From: Streptomyces xanthophaeus | Lineage (GTDB): Bacteria; Actinomycetota; Actinomycetes; Streptomycetales; Streptomycetaceae | DNA length: 64,000 bases | Reading direction: 5' to 3' | NCBI RefSeq assembly: GCF_030440515.1 | Contig: NZ_CP076543.1 | Span: 6,797,001-6,861,000 of the forward strand | Shown: positions 53,528 to 63,090 of the stretch, one piece after another | How the letters are laid out: every line of letters begins with the position of its first letter | How positions within the stretch are numbered: position 1 is the first letter of the stretch | Notes under the pieces: generated by a model | The model's input: only the letters and a program-made list of their open reading frames with translations | What the model was told of the DNA's origin: nothing | The model's database searches: none | Position numbers and translations under genes: made by a program

Positions 53528-53692
53528 TAGGGGGTGTCTTGCCGATCATGCCGGGCTCGCGGGGCCTGGTGCCGCGCCTCGCCGCGTTGTCCTCGGTCGG
53601 CGACGCTCCGCGTCGCCTCCCTCGTCCGCCTTGCGATCCACGGCACCAGGCCCCGCTCCCTGATCCGGCCTGATCGACAAGACACCCCCTAG
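53528..53692. mobile_element. MITE-like element with CTAG target duplication
   Basis: The 165-bp element is bounded by CTAG at both ends (53528-53531, 53689-53692), each followed inward by GGGGTGTCTTG. The imperfect terminal inverted repeats extend about 48-55 bp (shared blocks GATCA-GCCGG and GCGGGGCCTGGTGCCG). It contains no gene. YTAR-type 4-bp duplications are typical of IS5-group transposition, so mobilisation in trans by an IS5-like transposase is inferred. It may also act as a terminator. Confidence 0.7.
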
Positions 53693-53781
53693 CCGCCCGC
53701 CACCGGATCCCTCCGGCGGCGGGCGGCCGGCCACGTCGGTACCATCGCCTGGTCGCGGACGGAAAGTGAGTCGACGCCAGC

Positions 53782-56652
53782 ATGACTGTCGAAGTGATGG
53801 GGGAGGCCGTCCGCGGATTCCCCGGCCGGGCGCGAGAAGTCGCGATCCTGCGGGCGGTGCTGGCGGGCGAACGCGGCACCCGGTGCGTCGCGGTCACCGG
53901 CGAACCGGGGATCGGCAAGAGCCGGCTGCTGACGGAGCTGGGGAAGCTCGCGGACACAGCAGGATGGGCGGTCCGCAGCGCACGCGCGGCGGAGTTCGAG
54001 TCCCACATCCCGTTCGGTGTGTTCGTCGACGCGGTCGACGACCGGCTCGCCGAGCTGGGCCCGGAGCATCTCGCCGCCCTCGGGCAACAGCAGCTCGCAC
54101 TTCTCGCGACCGTGTTCCCGGCGATTCCCGCCACCGGCCCCGCCGACCTGGTCGACGCGGAGCGGTACCGGCTGCACCGGGCGGTTCGGGCGTTGCTGGA
54201 GCTGGTCGCCGAGCCGTCCGGGCTGGTGCTCGTCTTCGACGATCTGCACTGGGCGGACGAAGGTTCGGTCGAGCTGCTCGACCACCTGCTGCGCCACCCG
54301 CCCCAGGCACGGCTGGTCTTGGCACTGGCCGGCAGGCCGCGGCAGACGTCGCTGCGTCTGTGGCACGCGCTGTCCCGGGCTGTGACCGACGGAGGGGCCG
54401 AGCTGCTCGAACTCGCGCCGCTGAGCCGGGCCGATGCCGTGCACGTCATGCCGGAAGGTCTGGGCCGTTCCCGGCGGGAAGAGCTCTACCGGGCCAGTGG
54501 CGGAAACCCGTTCTACCTGGAAGCCCTGGTGCGGGCCGGTGAGCGGGGTGTCGCCGTCGGTGATACGGCGCTCCACCCCGACGCGGCGATCCCGGTGTCG
54601 GTCCACGCCGTGCTCGCCGCCGAGTTGGCCGCGCTGACCCCGCAGGAGCGGGTCGTCGCGCATGCCGCCGCAGTCGTGGGTGACGATTTCGAGACCGGTT
54701 CGCTCGCCCGGACGGCGGCCATGGACGCCGGGTCCGTGCTTGCCGCGCTCGACCGGCTCGCCGAGCGTGACCTCGTGCGGCTGGACGGCGCGACCGGCCG
54801 GTTCCGGTACCGGCATCCGCTCGTGCGCAGCGTCGCCTACCAGGATGCCGGTCCTGGCTGGCGGCTTCAGGCACACGCCCGGGCCGCGTCGGCACTCCGG
54901 AGCCGGGGCGCGCCGCCGGCCGAGCTCGCCCGGCACGTGGAGCGATCCGCCGTCCGGGGTGACCTCGACGCGGTCGCGGTGCTCACCGAGGCGGCCGAGG
55001 CGACGATGCACACCACGCCTGCGACCTCCGGGCACTTCCTGCGGGCGGCCATCCGGTTGCTCCCCGACTCGGAGTCGGCCACCCCGCAGCGCCTCGTCCT
55101 GCTCGGCCGGCTGGCACACGTACTCGGCGCCACGGGCGACCTGCGACAGGCCAGGGAAACCATGCACGAAGTGCTGCGGTTCCTGCCTGCCGAACTCACC
55201 CGGATCCGGGCCCAGACAGTGCGGGCCTGTGCGACGGTGGAGCAGATTCTCGGGCGCTACACCGAGGCCAGGGCGATGCTGCACAGCGAGTGGAAACGCG
55301 TCGAAGGGGTCGACGCCCACGCGGCGGCCCTCCTGCTCGTCGCGCTCGTCGCCGGTGAAAGCGTCGAGCGCGAGCACGGACAGGACCGGGTGGCCGAGGC
55401 GATCGCCGCCGCGCGGGAAGTCGGGGATCCCATGCTGCTCGCGACGGCGTTGTCGGCCGCCACACTCATCGACCGGAGGGCGGACCGCCTGGACGAGGCG
55501 GCCGCACTCCTGGACGCGCTTCCCGACAGCGACCTGGTCCGGGACATCGATGCGGCCTTCTGGCTGAGCTGGTCGGAAATCTCCGCCGATCGGCTCATGG
55601 CGGCGAGCCGGCACATGAGCCGCGGCCTGCAACTGGCCCGCGCGAGCGGCCAGTCCCACAAGATCGCGCTGCTGACCGCGATCCGCGGCATGGCGCATGC
55701 CTACCTCGGCGAACTGGCGGCGGCGGCGACCTGCTTCGACGACAGCCTGGAGTCGGCGCAACTGACCGGCAGCGAGGAGCTGCGCGTCATGGCGTTGACC
55801 TTCGGGTGCTGGATCACCACCTGGCGCGGTGACCTGGCCGAGGCGATCCGCCTGGGCAAGGAGGCCGTCGTCGTCGACGACCGGACGACAGCCATGAGCT
55901 CCTGGCGCAGCGGCCAGGCTGAGGCGATGCTGGCGCAGGCGCTGTTGCACTCGGGTGATCCGCACGCGTGCATCGAGCTGTTGCTCACCAGTGGCGGTGG
56001 GACCGAGCTGCCGGCGGTGGGCCCCCGTACCAGGCCACTGGTGTACCTGCTGCTCACGGAAGCGGAGGTCGCGGCGGGCCGGGCCGCCGCGGCCGCGGCA
56101 TGGGCCGACCGTGCGGAGGACGCGGCGCGCGGGCTCGGGCTTCCGCTGCGCACCGCCATGGCACAGCAGGCCCGCGCGATCGCTACGCTCCCGGTGGATC
56201 CCGCGGCAGCCGCACCGCTCGCCGTCGCCGCCGCCGGCACGTTCGGCCGGATCGGGGTGGCTGTGGAGGCCGGGCGGGCGCACTTGCTCGCCGCGACGGC
56301 GTACGGCGGCAGCGGGGCGATCGACCAGGCCCGTGCGCACCTCGTGTCCGCCCGCGCGCTGTTCACCCGGTGTGACGCGCAACTGTTCCTGCCCCAGGTC
56401 GCGCGCGAGGAGCGGCGCCTGAACGCGCGCGGCCCCCGGCCCGAGAACGGCGCCGAGCGGTTCGACCTGACCGCCCGTGAGGTCGAGATCGTCAACCTCG
56501 TCTCGGACGGCCTGACCAACCGGGACATCGGCCTCCGGCTGCATCTGAGTCCCAGGACCGTCGAAGTCCACCTGGGCCGGGCCTACGCGAAGGTAGGCGT
56601 CTCCGGTCGGGCTGCTCTGGCCGGCGTGTGGGCCGCCGCGGCGCGTGACTGA
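53782..56652 (+). CDS. Large LuxR-family ATP-binding regulator (LAL/MalT-like)
   Basis: A 956-aa STAND regulator. The N-terminal AAA/NB-ARC-like domain has FPGRAREVAILRAVL, Walker A GEPGIGKSRLL (about residue 39) and Walker B LVLVFDDLHWADE (about 152). A long TPR-like helical sensor follows (about 330-880). The C-terminal LuxR helix-turn-helix is LTAREVEIVNLVSDGLTNRDIG with LSPRTVEVHLGRAYAKVGV. The ATG at 53782 follows a GGAAAG purine run. It is convergent with a secreted propeller gene, 22 bp away. Such regulators often control secondary metabolism or catabolic loci. The target is not evident. Confidence 0.92.
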   Translation: MTVEVMGEAVRGFPGRAREVAILRAVLAGERGTRCVAVTGEPGIGKSRLLTELGKLADTAGWAVRSARAAEFESHIPFGVFVDAVDDRLAELGPEHLAALGQQQLALLATVFPAIPATGPADLVDAERYRLHRAVRALLELVAEPSGLVLVFDDLHWADEGSVELLDHLLRHPPQARLVLALAGRPRQTSLRLWHALSRAVTDGGAELLELAPLSRADAVHVMPEGLGRSRREELYRASGGNPFYLEALVRAGERGVAVGDTALHPDAAIPVSVHAVLAAELAALTPQERVVAHAAAVVGDDFETGSLARTAAMDAGSVLAALDRLAERDLVRLDGATGRFRYRHPLVRSVAYQDAGPGWRLQAHARAASALRSRGAPPAELARHVERSAVRGDLDAVAVLTEAAEATMHTTPATSGHFLRAAIRLLPDSESATPQRLVLLGRLAHVLGATGDLRQARETMHEVLRFLPAELTRIRAQTVRACATVEQILGRYTEARAMLHSEWKRVEGVDAHAAALLLVALVAGESVEREHGQDRVAEAIAAAREVGDPMLLATALSAATLIDRRADRLDEAAALLDALPDSDLVRDIDAAFWLSWSEISADRLMAASRHMSRGLQLARASGQSHKIALLTAIRGMAHAYLGELAAAATCFDDSLESAQLTGSEELRVMALTFGCWITTWRGDLAEAIRLGKEAVVVDDRTTAMSSWRSGQAEAMLAQALLHSGDPHACIELLLTSGGGTELPAVGPRTRPLVYLLLTEAEVAAGRAAAAAAWADRAEDAARGLGLPLRTAMAQQARAIATLPVDPAAAAPLAVAAAGTFGRIGVAVEAGRAHLLAATAYGGSGAIDQARAHLVSARALFTRCDAQLFLPQVAREERRLNARGPRPENGAERFDLTAREVEIVNLVSDGLTNRDIGLRLHLSPRTVEVHLGRAYAKVGVSGRAALAGVWAAAARD

Positions 56653-56674
56653 GGACGCCGCGGCAGCCGGCACA

Positions 56675-57997
56675 TCAGTTGCCGAGTCCGCGCACGTACA
56701 GGTTGAACCTGCGGCCGGTGCCGTCACCGCCCAGGTTCGTCGCGCCGGTCGTGAAAGCGACGTGGTGGCCGTCGGCCGAAATCGCGGGGCTGTAGCTGTG
56801 CCCATCGCTCTGTGAGCCGTCGTCGGCGACGCTGACCCTGGTCGTGGTGGCGGTCACCCGGTCTCGCACGTACACGTCCCAGCGGGAGTTGGTGTCGCCG
56901 GGCACCAGCTTGTCCTCGCCGGACACGAACGCGATGTAGCGGCCGTCGGCCGAGAGGGTCGTCCGCTCCTGGCCGGGGGTCCTGCCGTCGCTCAGGCCAT
57001 CGGGGCCGAGGTTCACCTGCGTCGTCGTCCGGGTAACCCGGTCGTACAGGAAGATGTCGGTGTCGAACGGCCCGCCGGTGTCGCCCGCCACCAGATTCGA
57101 CGCCGTGGATTCGAACGCGACGAAGCGGCCGTCGCCCGAGACGGTCGCCGTGCGACTGGCGGAATTTCCTTCGTCGCCGCCGGGACCGATGCTGATCCGG
57201 TCGGTGTACCCGGTCAGCCGATCGTGCACGAACACATCGTCAGCGCGGTTGTTGTCGGGGAACAGGGACAGCGTCCTCGCCCCGGAGGAGAAGGCGACGT
57301 AGCGCCCGTCCGCCGATATCGACGGCAGTTGGCTGATGCCGTCGCCCTGGCGAGCGTTCGAATCGACGCTGACCCTGGTGGTCCCACCCGTCTGCCGGTC
57401 GCGCACGAAGACGTCGTGGCTGTCGTTGGTGTCGCCGGACACGAGGTTCGACGCGGGGGAGTCGAACGCGACGAACCGGCCGTCGGCGGAGATCGACGGA
57501 TGGGAACTCTCACTGTCGCTCTGCTCGCCGTGGCTTCCGACGCTGACCGTGGTCGTCTCACCGGTCTGCAGGTCGTGCACGAAAACATCGCGGTAGCGGT
57601 TGGTGTCACCGGCCACCAGGTTCGTCGCGAAGGACTCGAACGCGACGTAGCGGCCGTCGGCGGAGATCGACGGATTCCGGCTCACGTTGTCGGCCTGGTT
57701 GCCCGCGGAGTCGACGCTGGCCCTGGTGATGACGCCGGTCTGCCGGTCGCGCACGAACACGTCGTCCGCCCGGTTGGTGTCGCCGGCCACCAGATCCCTT
57801 GCCGGCGAGGCGAACGCCACGTAACGGCCGTCGGCGGAGATCGACGGAGCACTGGCGGAGTTGCCGATCGGTGTCGTGCCTGCCGGCTTCGGTTCGGCAT
57901 CCGTGGCATGCGCGACGCCGCCCGCCAGCAGCGCCGCGGCGATTGACGGCGCGAGCACGGCGCGCCCTGCGTTGCGGATTACGGAGTTGCGTCTCAT
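56675..57997 (-). CDS. Secreted seven-bladed TolB/WD40-like beta-propeller protein
   Basis: A 440-aa exported protein with a signal peptide (MRRNSVIRNAGRAVLAPSIA, cleavage near AHA at residue 32). Seven near-identical repeats of about 55-58 residues follow, each with a PSISADGRYVAF-like strand, an NLVAGDTN-like loop and a DVFVRDRQTG-like strand. Seven copies fit a closed seven-bladed TolB/PD40 propeller. The regularity suggests recent repeat expansion. I see no catalytic domain, so a binding or scaffold role is likely. The ATG at 57997 gives a sensible signal peptide. Confidence 0.9.
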   Translation of the reverse strand: MRRNSVIRNAGRAVLAPSIAAALLAGGVAHATDAEPKPAGTTPIGNSASAPSISADGRYVAFASPARDLVAGDTNRADDVFVRDRQTGVITRASVDSAGNQADNVSRNPSISADGRYVAFESFATNLVAGDTNRYRDVFVHDLQTGETTTVSVGSHGEQSDSESSHPSISADGRFVAFDSPASNLVSGDTNDSHDVFVRDRQTGGTTRVSVDSNARQGDGISQLPSISADGRYVAFSSGARTLSLFPDNNRADDVFVHDRLTGYTDRISIGPGGDEGNSASRTATVSGDGRFVAFESTASNLVAGDTGGPFDTDIFLYDRVTRTTTQVNLGPDGLSDGRTPGQERTTLSADGRYIAFVSGEDKLVPGDTNSRWDVYVRDRVTATTTRVSVADDGSQSDGHSYSPAISADGHHVAFTTGATNLGGDGTGRRFNLYVRGLGN

Positions 57998-58086
57998 GGG
58001 TGTCCTTCTGTTCGGTTCGCCGCCACGGCAGCCATTTGCGCTGATCAGCCTTCCGTGCCGGACCGGCCGAAGCATGAGGGAACCCC

Positions 58087-59259
58087 CTACACCTTCGCTG
58101 TCGCGCTCCACGCTTCTCGTCGGTGCGCCGCCCGGCGGTGCCACTCCTCGGCGAGCAGCCGGTAGGAGTTCACCCGGTCCGCGTGTCCGTGCGTGATCGT
58201 GGTGATCAGCAGCTCGTCCGCGCCGGTCGCCTCCTGGAGCCGCTCCAGGTGATCGGCGACGGTCCGGGCGGAGCCGACGAACCGGGTCTCCAGGCGGTCG
58301 GCCACCAGCCGCCGGTCCGCGTCGGTCCACGGCAGGGCACGGGCCTCGGCCGGAGTGGGGTAGGGGATGGCCCCCTCGGCCGTCCGGATGCTGCGTACCC
58401 AGGCCCCGTACCCGGTGGCCAGTTCGCGCGCCGTCTCCTCGTCCTCGGCCACCACCACGTCGGCCGACACCGACAGATACGGCCGCTCCAGCTCGGCCGA
58501 AGGCTTGAAAGCGGCCCGGTACCCCGCGGCCGCCTCCAGTACCGCCGCCGGGCTGACGTGGTAGTTGGCCGTGAACCGCAGTCCGTTGCGACCCGCCGTC
58601 TCCGCACTCACCCCGCCGCTGCTGCCCAGGATCCACACCTCCACATCGGCCCCCTCGCCGGGGACGGCATGCGCCTCCACCCCCTCCGGCGAGCGGTACT
58701 CGCCCCGCAGCAGCGCGAGCACCTCGTCGACCTGCTCGCCGTACTCCTGCGGCTGGGCCCCCGGCAGGTTCAGCAGTTTCTGCTGGAGGGCCACCCGCGG
58801 ATGGCCCAGCAGGTGGGCGAAGGAGAACGGGTCGGGGATCCGCAGCCCGTTCGGCGTGTACCCGTCCACGACCGGGGTGTCCGGCAGCTGCGGGCCCGGA
58901 CCGTCGGACGGCCGGGGGCGGCCCGCCGAACGGCCCAGCCCCAGGTCGATGCGCCCGGGATGCAGCGCGTCGATCAGGCCGAACTCCTCGACGGTCGACA
59001 GCGCGGTGCGGTGCCCGAGCTGCACCGCGCCGGAGCCGAGTCGGATGGCCGAGGTCGCGGAGGCGGTCAGCGCGAGTACGACCGCCGGGGAGGTCCCGGC
59101 CACCCCGGGATTGAGGTGGTGCTCGGCGAACCAGTAGCGGGCGTAGCCGAACTCCTCGGCCCGCCGGGCGAGATCGATGCTGTGCCGCAGGGCCTCGGCG
59201 GCGGTGGAACCTGAGGAGACGGGGACGAGGTCGAGGACCCCGAGAGGGATGCCGGGCAT
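58087..59259 (-). CDS. LLM-class flavin-dependent oxidoreductase (gene D of cluster)
   Basis: A 390-aa bacterial-luciferase-like monooxygenase of the MsnO8 type. It has LGVLDLVPVSSGSTAAEALRH at the start, RYWFAEHHLNPGVAGTSPAV (EHH motif), IRLGSGAVQLGHRT, and LHPGRIDLGLGRSAG. It uses reduced flavin supplied by a separate reductase. The start is the ATG at 59259, 11 nt after gene C. It ends the run of four LLM genes transcribed on the minus strand. The substrate is unknown, and sulfur or alkyl compounds are plausible by context. Confidence 0.9.
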   Translation of the reverse strand: MPGIPLGVLDLVPVSSGSTAAEALRHSIDLARRAEEFGYARYWFAEHHLNPGVAGTSPAVVLALTASATSAIRLGSGAVQLGHRTALSTVEEFGLIDALHPGRIDLGLGRSAGRPRPSDGPGPQLPDTPVVDGYTPNGLRIPDPFSFAHLLGHPRVALQQKLLNLPGAQPQEYGEQVDEVLALLRGEYRSPEGVEAHAVPGEGADVEVWILGSSGGVSAETAGRNGLRFTANYHVSPAAVLEAAAGYRAAFKPSAELERPYLSVSADVVVAEDEETARELATGYGAWVRSIRTAEGAIPYPTPAEARALPWTDADRRLVADRLETRFVGSARTVADHLERLQEATGADELLITTITHGHADRVNSYRLLAEEWHRRAAHRREAWSATAKV

Positions 59260-59270
59260 GGCCGGACTCC

Positions 59271-60347
59271 TTAAAGGCCGGGGAGGGAGGGATCGGGCAA
59301 GGCGGGGTCGGGGAAGGCAGGGTCGGGTATCGCGCGGCGCAGGACCGGCGCGATGTCCGACTGGAAGAGTTCGAGCGAGGCGCGGTGGTCCGCCTCGGCG
59401 AGCCCGCCCGCCTCGGCCTGGAGGTGCAGGGCCGTGTGGCCGAAGGCCTCGTGGTAGCGGTGCACCTTCTCGATCACCTGCTGGGGGCTGCCGACCAGTG
59501 CCGAGCTCCGCTCGACGAAGTCCTCCAGGGTCGGGAAGACGGGGTCCGTGCCCAGCTGCCGGTGGAAGGCGAGGTAGCGCGCGAACGCCGGCCGGTACGC
59601 CGCGACCGCCTGCTGCGAGGTGCGGGCCGCGTGGTAGCCGGCCGTGCCCGCGCCGACCACCGCCCGGGCCGGATCGTGCCCGTAGTGCTCCCAGCGCTCC
59701 CGGTAGTGGCGGATCAGCTCCGCGTACGGGCCGATCGGGTGGGTGACGTTCGCCGAGAACACCGGATCGCCGTAGCGCGCCGCGAGATCGACCGACTCCC
59801 GGCTCGTGGCACTGCCGTGCCAGACCCGCAAGGCCCGCTGGAACGGCCTGGGCAGCACCTCCGCACCGCTCAGCGCGGGCCGGAAGCGCGGCTGCGCGCT
59901 CACCTTGTCCTCCCGCCAGATCCGGCGGAACAGCTCGTAGCCCTCGGCGTTGCGTTCCCACTGGTCCTCGGGGGACACCTGGAACAGCTCACGCTGCGCA
60001 GTGCCGTTGCCCTTGCCGATCATCAGCTCCAGGCGTCCGTCGCTGAGGTGGTCGAGCGTCGCGTAGTCCTCGTACGCACGCACCGGGTCGAGCAGGCTCA
60101 GGGTGGTGACGGCGGTGAACAGCCGGATCCGGCGGGTGAGCGCGGCGATGTGGCCGAGCACCACGGGCGGCGAGGAGGACAGGAAGGGCCGCTCGTGGCG
60201 CTCGCCCACGCCGAAGCCGTCGAAGCCGAGCTCCTCCGCCAGCAGCGCGGCGGCGACCACCTCACGGAACCGCTCCCGGGTGGGTTTGAGACCACCCGTC
60301 GCCGGGTCGGGGGAGTCCGTGATCAGGGTGATGGCGAGGAATTTCAC
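59271..60347 (-). CDS. LLM-class flavin-dependent oxidoreductase (gene C of cluster)
   Basis: A 358-aa luciferase-like monooxygenase. Motifs are FGVGERHERPFLSSSPPVVLGH near residues 45-65 and DHLSDGRLELMIGKGNG near 105-122. The C-terminal half carries the VERSSALVGSPQQVIEKV helix. The GTG at 60347 overlaps the stop of gene B (GTGA), so both are coupled. The C-terminus is a pentapeptide-repeat tail (AFPDPALPDPSLPGL) encoded by 15-bp repeats. It is expected to work with FMNH2 from a reductase not seen in the window. Confidence 0.9.
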   Translation of the reverse strand: MKFLAITLITDSPDPATGGLKPTRERFREVVAAALLAEELGFDGFGVGERHERPFLSSSPPVVLGHIAALTRRIRLFTAVTTLSLLDPVRAYEDYATLDHLSDGRLELMIGKGNGTAQRELFQVSPEDQWERNAEGYELFRRIWREDKVSAQPRFRPALSGAEVLPRPFQRALRVWHGSATSRESVDLAARYGDPVFSANVTHPIGPYAELIRHYRERWEHYGHDPARAVVGAGTAGYHAARTSQQAVAAYRPAFARYLAFHRQLGTDPVFPTLEDFVERSSALVGSPQQVIEKVHRYHEAFGHTALHLQAEAGGLAEADHRASLELFQSDIAPVLRRAIPDPAFPDPALPDPSLPGL

Positions 60348-61732
60348 GAGGCCGTGGCCGTGGCCGAAGCCGAAGCCGGGGCCGGGGCCGGAACCGCGAG
60401 CCCGAGGTGGTCGCGCAGGGTGGTGCCCTCGTACTCGGTGCGGAACACCCCCCGCTCCTGGAGCAGCGGTACGACGGAGTCCGCGAAGCCGTCCAGACCG
60501 CCCGGGGTGATGTGGGGGACCAGGATGAAACCGTCGGCGGCGTCCGCCTGGACCAGCGTGTTGATCGACTCGGCGATCGTGGCGGCCGAGCCGACGAAGG
60601 TCTGGTCGGCGGTGGTCGCGATGACCAGCTCGCGTATCGAAAGGTTCTTGGCCCGGGCCAGCTCGCGCCACTGCCGGGCGGTGGCGAGCGGATCGCGGAA
60701 CTGCCGTACGCTCGCCCGCCCGAGGGCGATGGTGTTCTCCCCGACCCGGGGGTCGATCTCGGGCAGCGGACCGTCCGGGTCGTAGGCGGACAGGTCCCGG
60801 TTCCAGACGTGTTCCAGGTACTTGATCGCGGTCTGCCCGCTGACCTGGAGGCGGCGCACCTCGTGCGCGATCTCCCGCGCCTGCGCGTCGGTGTCCCCGA
60901 GGACGAACGTGGCGGCGGGCAGGATCTTCAACTGGTCGTGCGTACGGCCGTGCCGGGCGAGCCGGCCCTTGACGTCCGCGTAGAACTCCCGGCCCGCGTC
61001 GAGGGTCCCGTACCGGCCGAAGATCGCGTCGGCGCGGGCGGCGGCGAACTCCCGGCCCTCCTCGGAGTCGCCCGCCTGGAAGATCACCGGACGGCCCTGC
61101 GGGCTGCGCGGCACGTTGAAGCGGCCCTCGATGTCGAAGTGCCGGCCCCGGTGGGCGAAGGCCCCGGCCCGCGCGTCGCGCAGGAAGGTGCCGGACCCCG
61201 CGTCGGCCGCGATCTCCGAGCCGTCCCAGGAGTCGAACAGCTCGGTGGCGGTGGCCAGGAACTCCTGGGCGCGGGAGTAGCGGTCCTCACGCGGCAGGAA
61301 TCCGCCGCGCCGGAAGTTCTCGCCGGTGAAGGCGTCCCAGGAGGTGACCACGTTCCAGGCGGCCCGGCCCTCCGACAGGTGGTCGAGCGTGGCGAACTGG
61401 CGGGCCACCTCATAGGGCTCGTTGAAGGTGGAGTTGATGGTGCCGGTCAGACCCAGGCGCTCGGTCACCGCGGCCAGGGCGGCGAGCACCGTGAAGGTGT
61501 CGGGCCGGCCGACCACGTCCAAGTCGTATATCTCACCGCCCTGTTCGCGCAGTCGCAGCCCCTCCGCGAGGAAGAGGAAGTCGAACTTGGCGCGCTCGGC
61601 CGTCTGCGCGAAGTGGATGAACGAGTCGAAGTCGATATGGCTGCCGGCGGCCGGGTCGCTCCACACCGTGGTGTTGTTGACGCCCGGGAAGTGGGCCGCG
61701 AGATGGATCTGCTTGAGCGGCTTGCTGCTCAT
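60344..61732 (-). CDS. LLM-class monooxygenase, NtaA/SnaA/DmoA-like (gene B of cluster)
   Basis: A 462-aa flavin monooxygenase of the NtaA/SnaA/DmoA/SoxA group. It has IHFAQTAERAKFDFLFLAEG, the substrate/flavin loop FATLDHLSEGRAAWNVVTSW, RGGFLPREDRYSRAQEF, GRHFDIEGRFNVPRSPQGRP and VIFQAGDSEEGREFAA. This subfamily includes enzymes acting on nitrilotriacetate, EDTA, dimethyl sulfide and dibenzothiophene sulfone, and YxeK-type enzymes for S-modified cysteine. The low-complexity C-terminal tail (VPAPAPASASATATAS) is encoded by 6-bp repeats. Substrate assignment by context is inference. Confidence 0.92.
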   Translation of the reverse strand: MSSKPLKQIHLAAHFPGVNNTTVWSDPAAGSHIDFDSFIHFAQTAERAKFDFLFLAEGLRLREQGGEIYDLDVVGRPDTFTVLAALAAVTERLGLTGTINSTFNEPYEVARQFATLDHLSEGRAAWNVVTSWDAFTGENFRRGGFLPREDRYSRAQEFLATATELFDSWDGSEIAADAGSGTFLRDARAGAFAHRGRHFDIEGRFNVPRSPQGRPVIFQAGDSEEGREFAAARADAIFGRYGTLDAGREFYADVKGRLARHGRTHDQLKILPAATFVLGDTDAQAREIAHEVRRLQVSGQTAIKYLEHVWNRDLSAYDPDGPLPEIDPRVGENTIALGRASVRQFRDPLATARQWRELARAKNLSIRELVIATTADQTFVGSAATIAESINTLVQADAADGFILVPHITPGGLDGFADSVVPLLQERGVFRTEYEGTTLRDHLGLAVPAPAPASASATATAS

Positions 61733-61780
61733 GGTTCGTCCTTCCGGAAGGTCCGGGTCGGGCGGCGGGCCGGGCCGTGA

Positions 61781-62962
61781 TCAGGCTGCGGGCCGCGCGT
61801 AACGGTTGGCCGGGCGGTCCAGCCCGAGCAGGCCGCGCAGGGTGTCCGCCTCGTACTCCTGGCGGAACGCCCCGCGCCGCTGCAGTTCCGGCACCAGCTC
61901 CCGGGTGATGGCGGGCAGGTCGTGGGCGATCACGCCCGGCCGCAGCAGGAAGCCCGACAGACCTGCCGTACGCCGCTCCAGGAGCAGGTCCGCCAACTGT
62001 CCGGGGGTTCCGGTGAAGACGGCGCCGTCACCGTCGTACGGGTCATCCGCGAGCGCGTCGAGGCGCTCCAGGCGTGCGGCGGCCGCCGGAGCGTCCGCGT
62101 CGAGGAACACGGTGAGGTCCCCGAAGAGGTGCAGCGGGTCCGCGGAGGGCCCGGTCGCCTCCCGGGCCCGCCGGATCGCCGCCACGGCGGCGCGCGTACC
62201 GCCGTCGTCGTGCGCGGCCACATATCCGACCTCGGCGGACCGGGCGACGAGCGCGTACGAGGCCTCGCCGCCGCCGGACGCGCTGACGACGGGCTGTCCC
62301 TGCGGCGGGCGCGGGGTGATCGAGGGACCCCTGACGCTGAAGTGGCGGCCCTCGAAGTCGATGTGGTGCAGCTTCTCGCGGTCGACGAACCGGCCCGTGG
62401 TCACGTCCCGGATCTCCGCGTCGTCCTCCCAGCTGTCCCACAGCCGCCTGATCACCTCGACGTGGTCGGCGGCCTCCGCGTACAGCTCCCCGTCCGAGAA
62501 CGGAGCGGTCCGCCGCCCGAAGTGCCGTGCCTCGTGGGCGAGCCCGGACACCTGGATCCGCAGGCCGGCCCGGCCCCGGCTCACGTGGTCGAGCGTGGCG
62601 ATCGCCTTGGAGATGTGGAAGGGCTCGGTGTGGGTGGCCGTCACGGCCGGGACCAGCCCGATGTGCCGGGTCAGGGGTGCGACCCGGGCGGCGGTGAGCA
62701 CCGCGTCCAGCCGCCCGCGGACCCGGTCGGTGCGCGCGTCGGGTCCGGTGGGCGAGGAGGACTGGAGGGCGAGGCCGTCCTCGAAGGTGATGAAGTCGAG
62801 CAGCCCGGTCTCGGCCTCGGCGGCGAGACCGGCCCAGTAGCGGGCGGTGAAGAGCTCGGCGGGTCTGGCGCCGGTCTCGCGCCAGGCGGCCGGGTGCCGG
62901 CCCGCGCCGTCGAGGGCGACGGCGAGGTGCAGGGGCGCCGGGGACGATGAGGAAACGGACAC
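61781..62962 (-). CDS. LLM-class monooxygenase (gene A of cluster)
   Basis: A 393-aa flavin monooxygenase of the same broad family as gene B. It shares FITFEDGL near the N-terminus, IATLDHVSRGRAGLRIQVSG, FDGR-like HIDFEGRHFSVRGPSITPRP, and the C-terminal RQEYEADTLRGLLGL motif also found in gene B (RTEYEGTTLRDHLGL). I chose the GTG at 62962; an ATG at 63022 would add 20 residues. It is the first of four LLM genes and has its own promoter-like elements, about 90 bp upstream of that GTG. Confidence 0.88.
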   Translation of the reverse strand: MSVSSSSPAPLHLAVALDGAGRHPAAWRETGARPAELFTARYWAGLAAEAETGLLDFITFEDGLALQSSSPTGPDARTDRVRGRLDAVLTAARVAPLTRHIGLVPAVTATHTEPFHISKAIATLDHVSRGRAGLRIQVSGLAHEARHFGRRTAPFSDGELYAEAADHVEVIRRLWDSWEDDAEIRDVTTGRFVDREKLHHIDFEGRHFSVRGPSITPRPPQGQPVVSASGGGEASYALVARSAEVGYVAAHDDGGTRAAVAAIRRAREATGPSADPLHLFGDLTVFLDADAPAAAARLERLDALADDPYDGDGAVFTGTPGQLADLLLERRTAGLSGFLLRPGVIAHDLPAITRELVPELQRRGAFRQEYEADTLRGLLGLDRPANRYARPAA

Positions 62963-63050
62963 GGAGAATTGCGCCTTCCTGCTCGGCGTACGAAAAAGGG
63001 AAGCCGATGCGGGATCATGCAATTCGGCCCGTCATCAATTTCTTTCGAAA

Positions 63051-63079
63051 ACGCTACGCCCGATAGCGGTGCCATACAA
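63051..63079 (-). promoter_or_regulatory. Promoter upstream of the LLM gene cluster
   Basis: On the minus strand TTGTAT (63079-63074) and TAGCGT (63056-63051) are 17 bp apart in an unusually A/T-rich stretch. The 5' untranslated region would be about 80-90 nt, long enough for a leader or regulatory structure. No perfect operator palindrome was found. Confidence 0.5.
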
Positions 63080-63090
63080 TGACCGGAATA

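Noticed and set aside
58087..62962. Secondary-metabolite gene cluster because of four tailoring-type monooxygenases
   Set aside because: No polyketide synthase, NRPS, terpene or RiPP genes are present. An amino-acid-binding protein and GNAT fit catabolism better.
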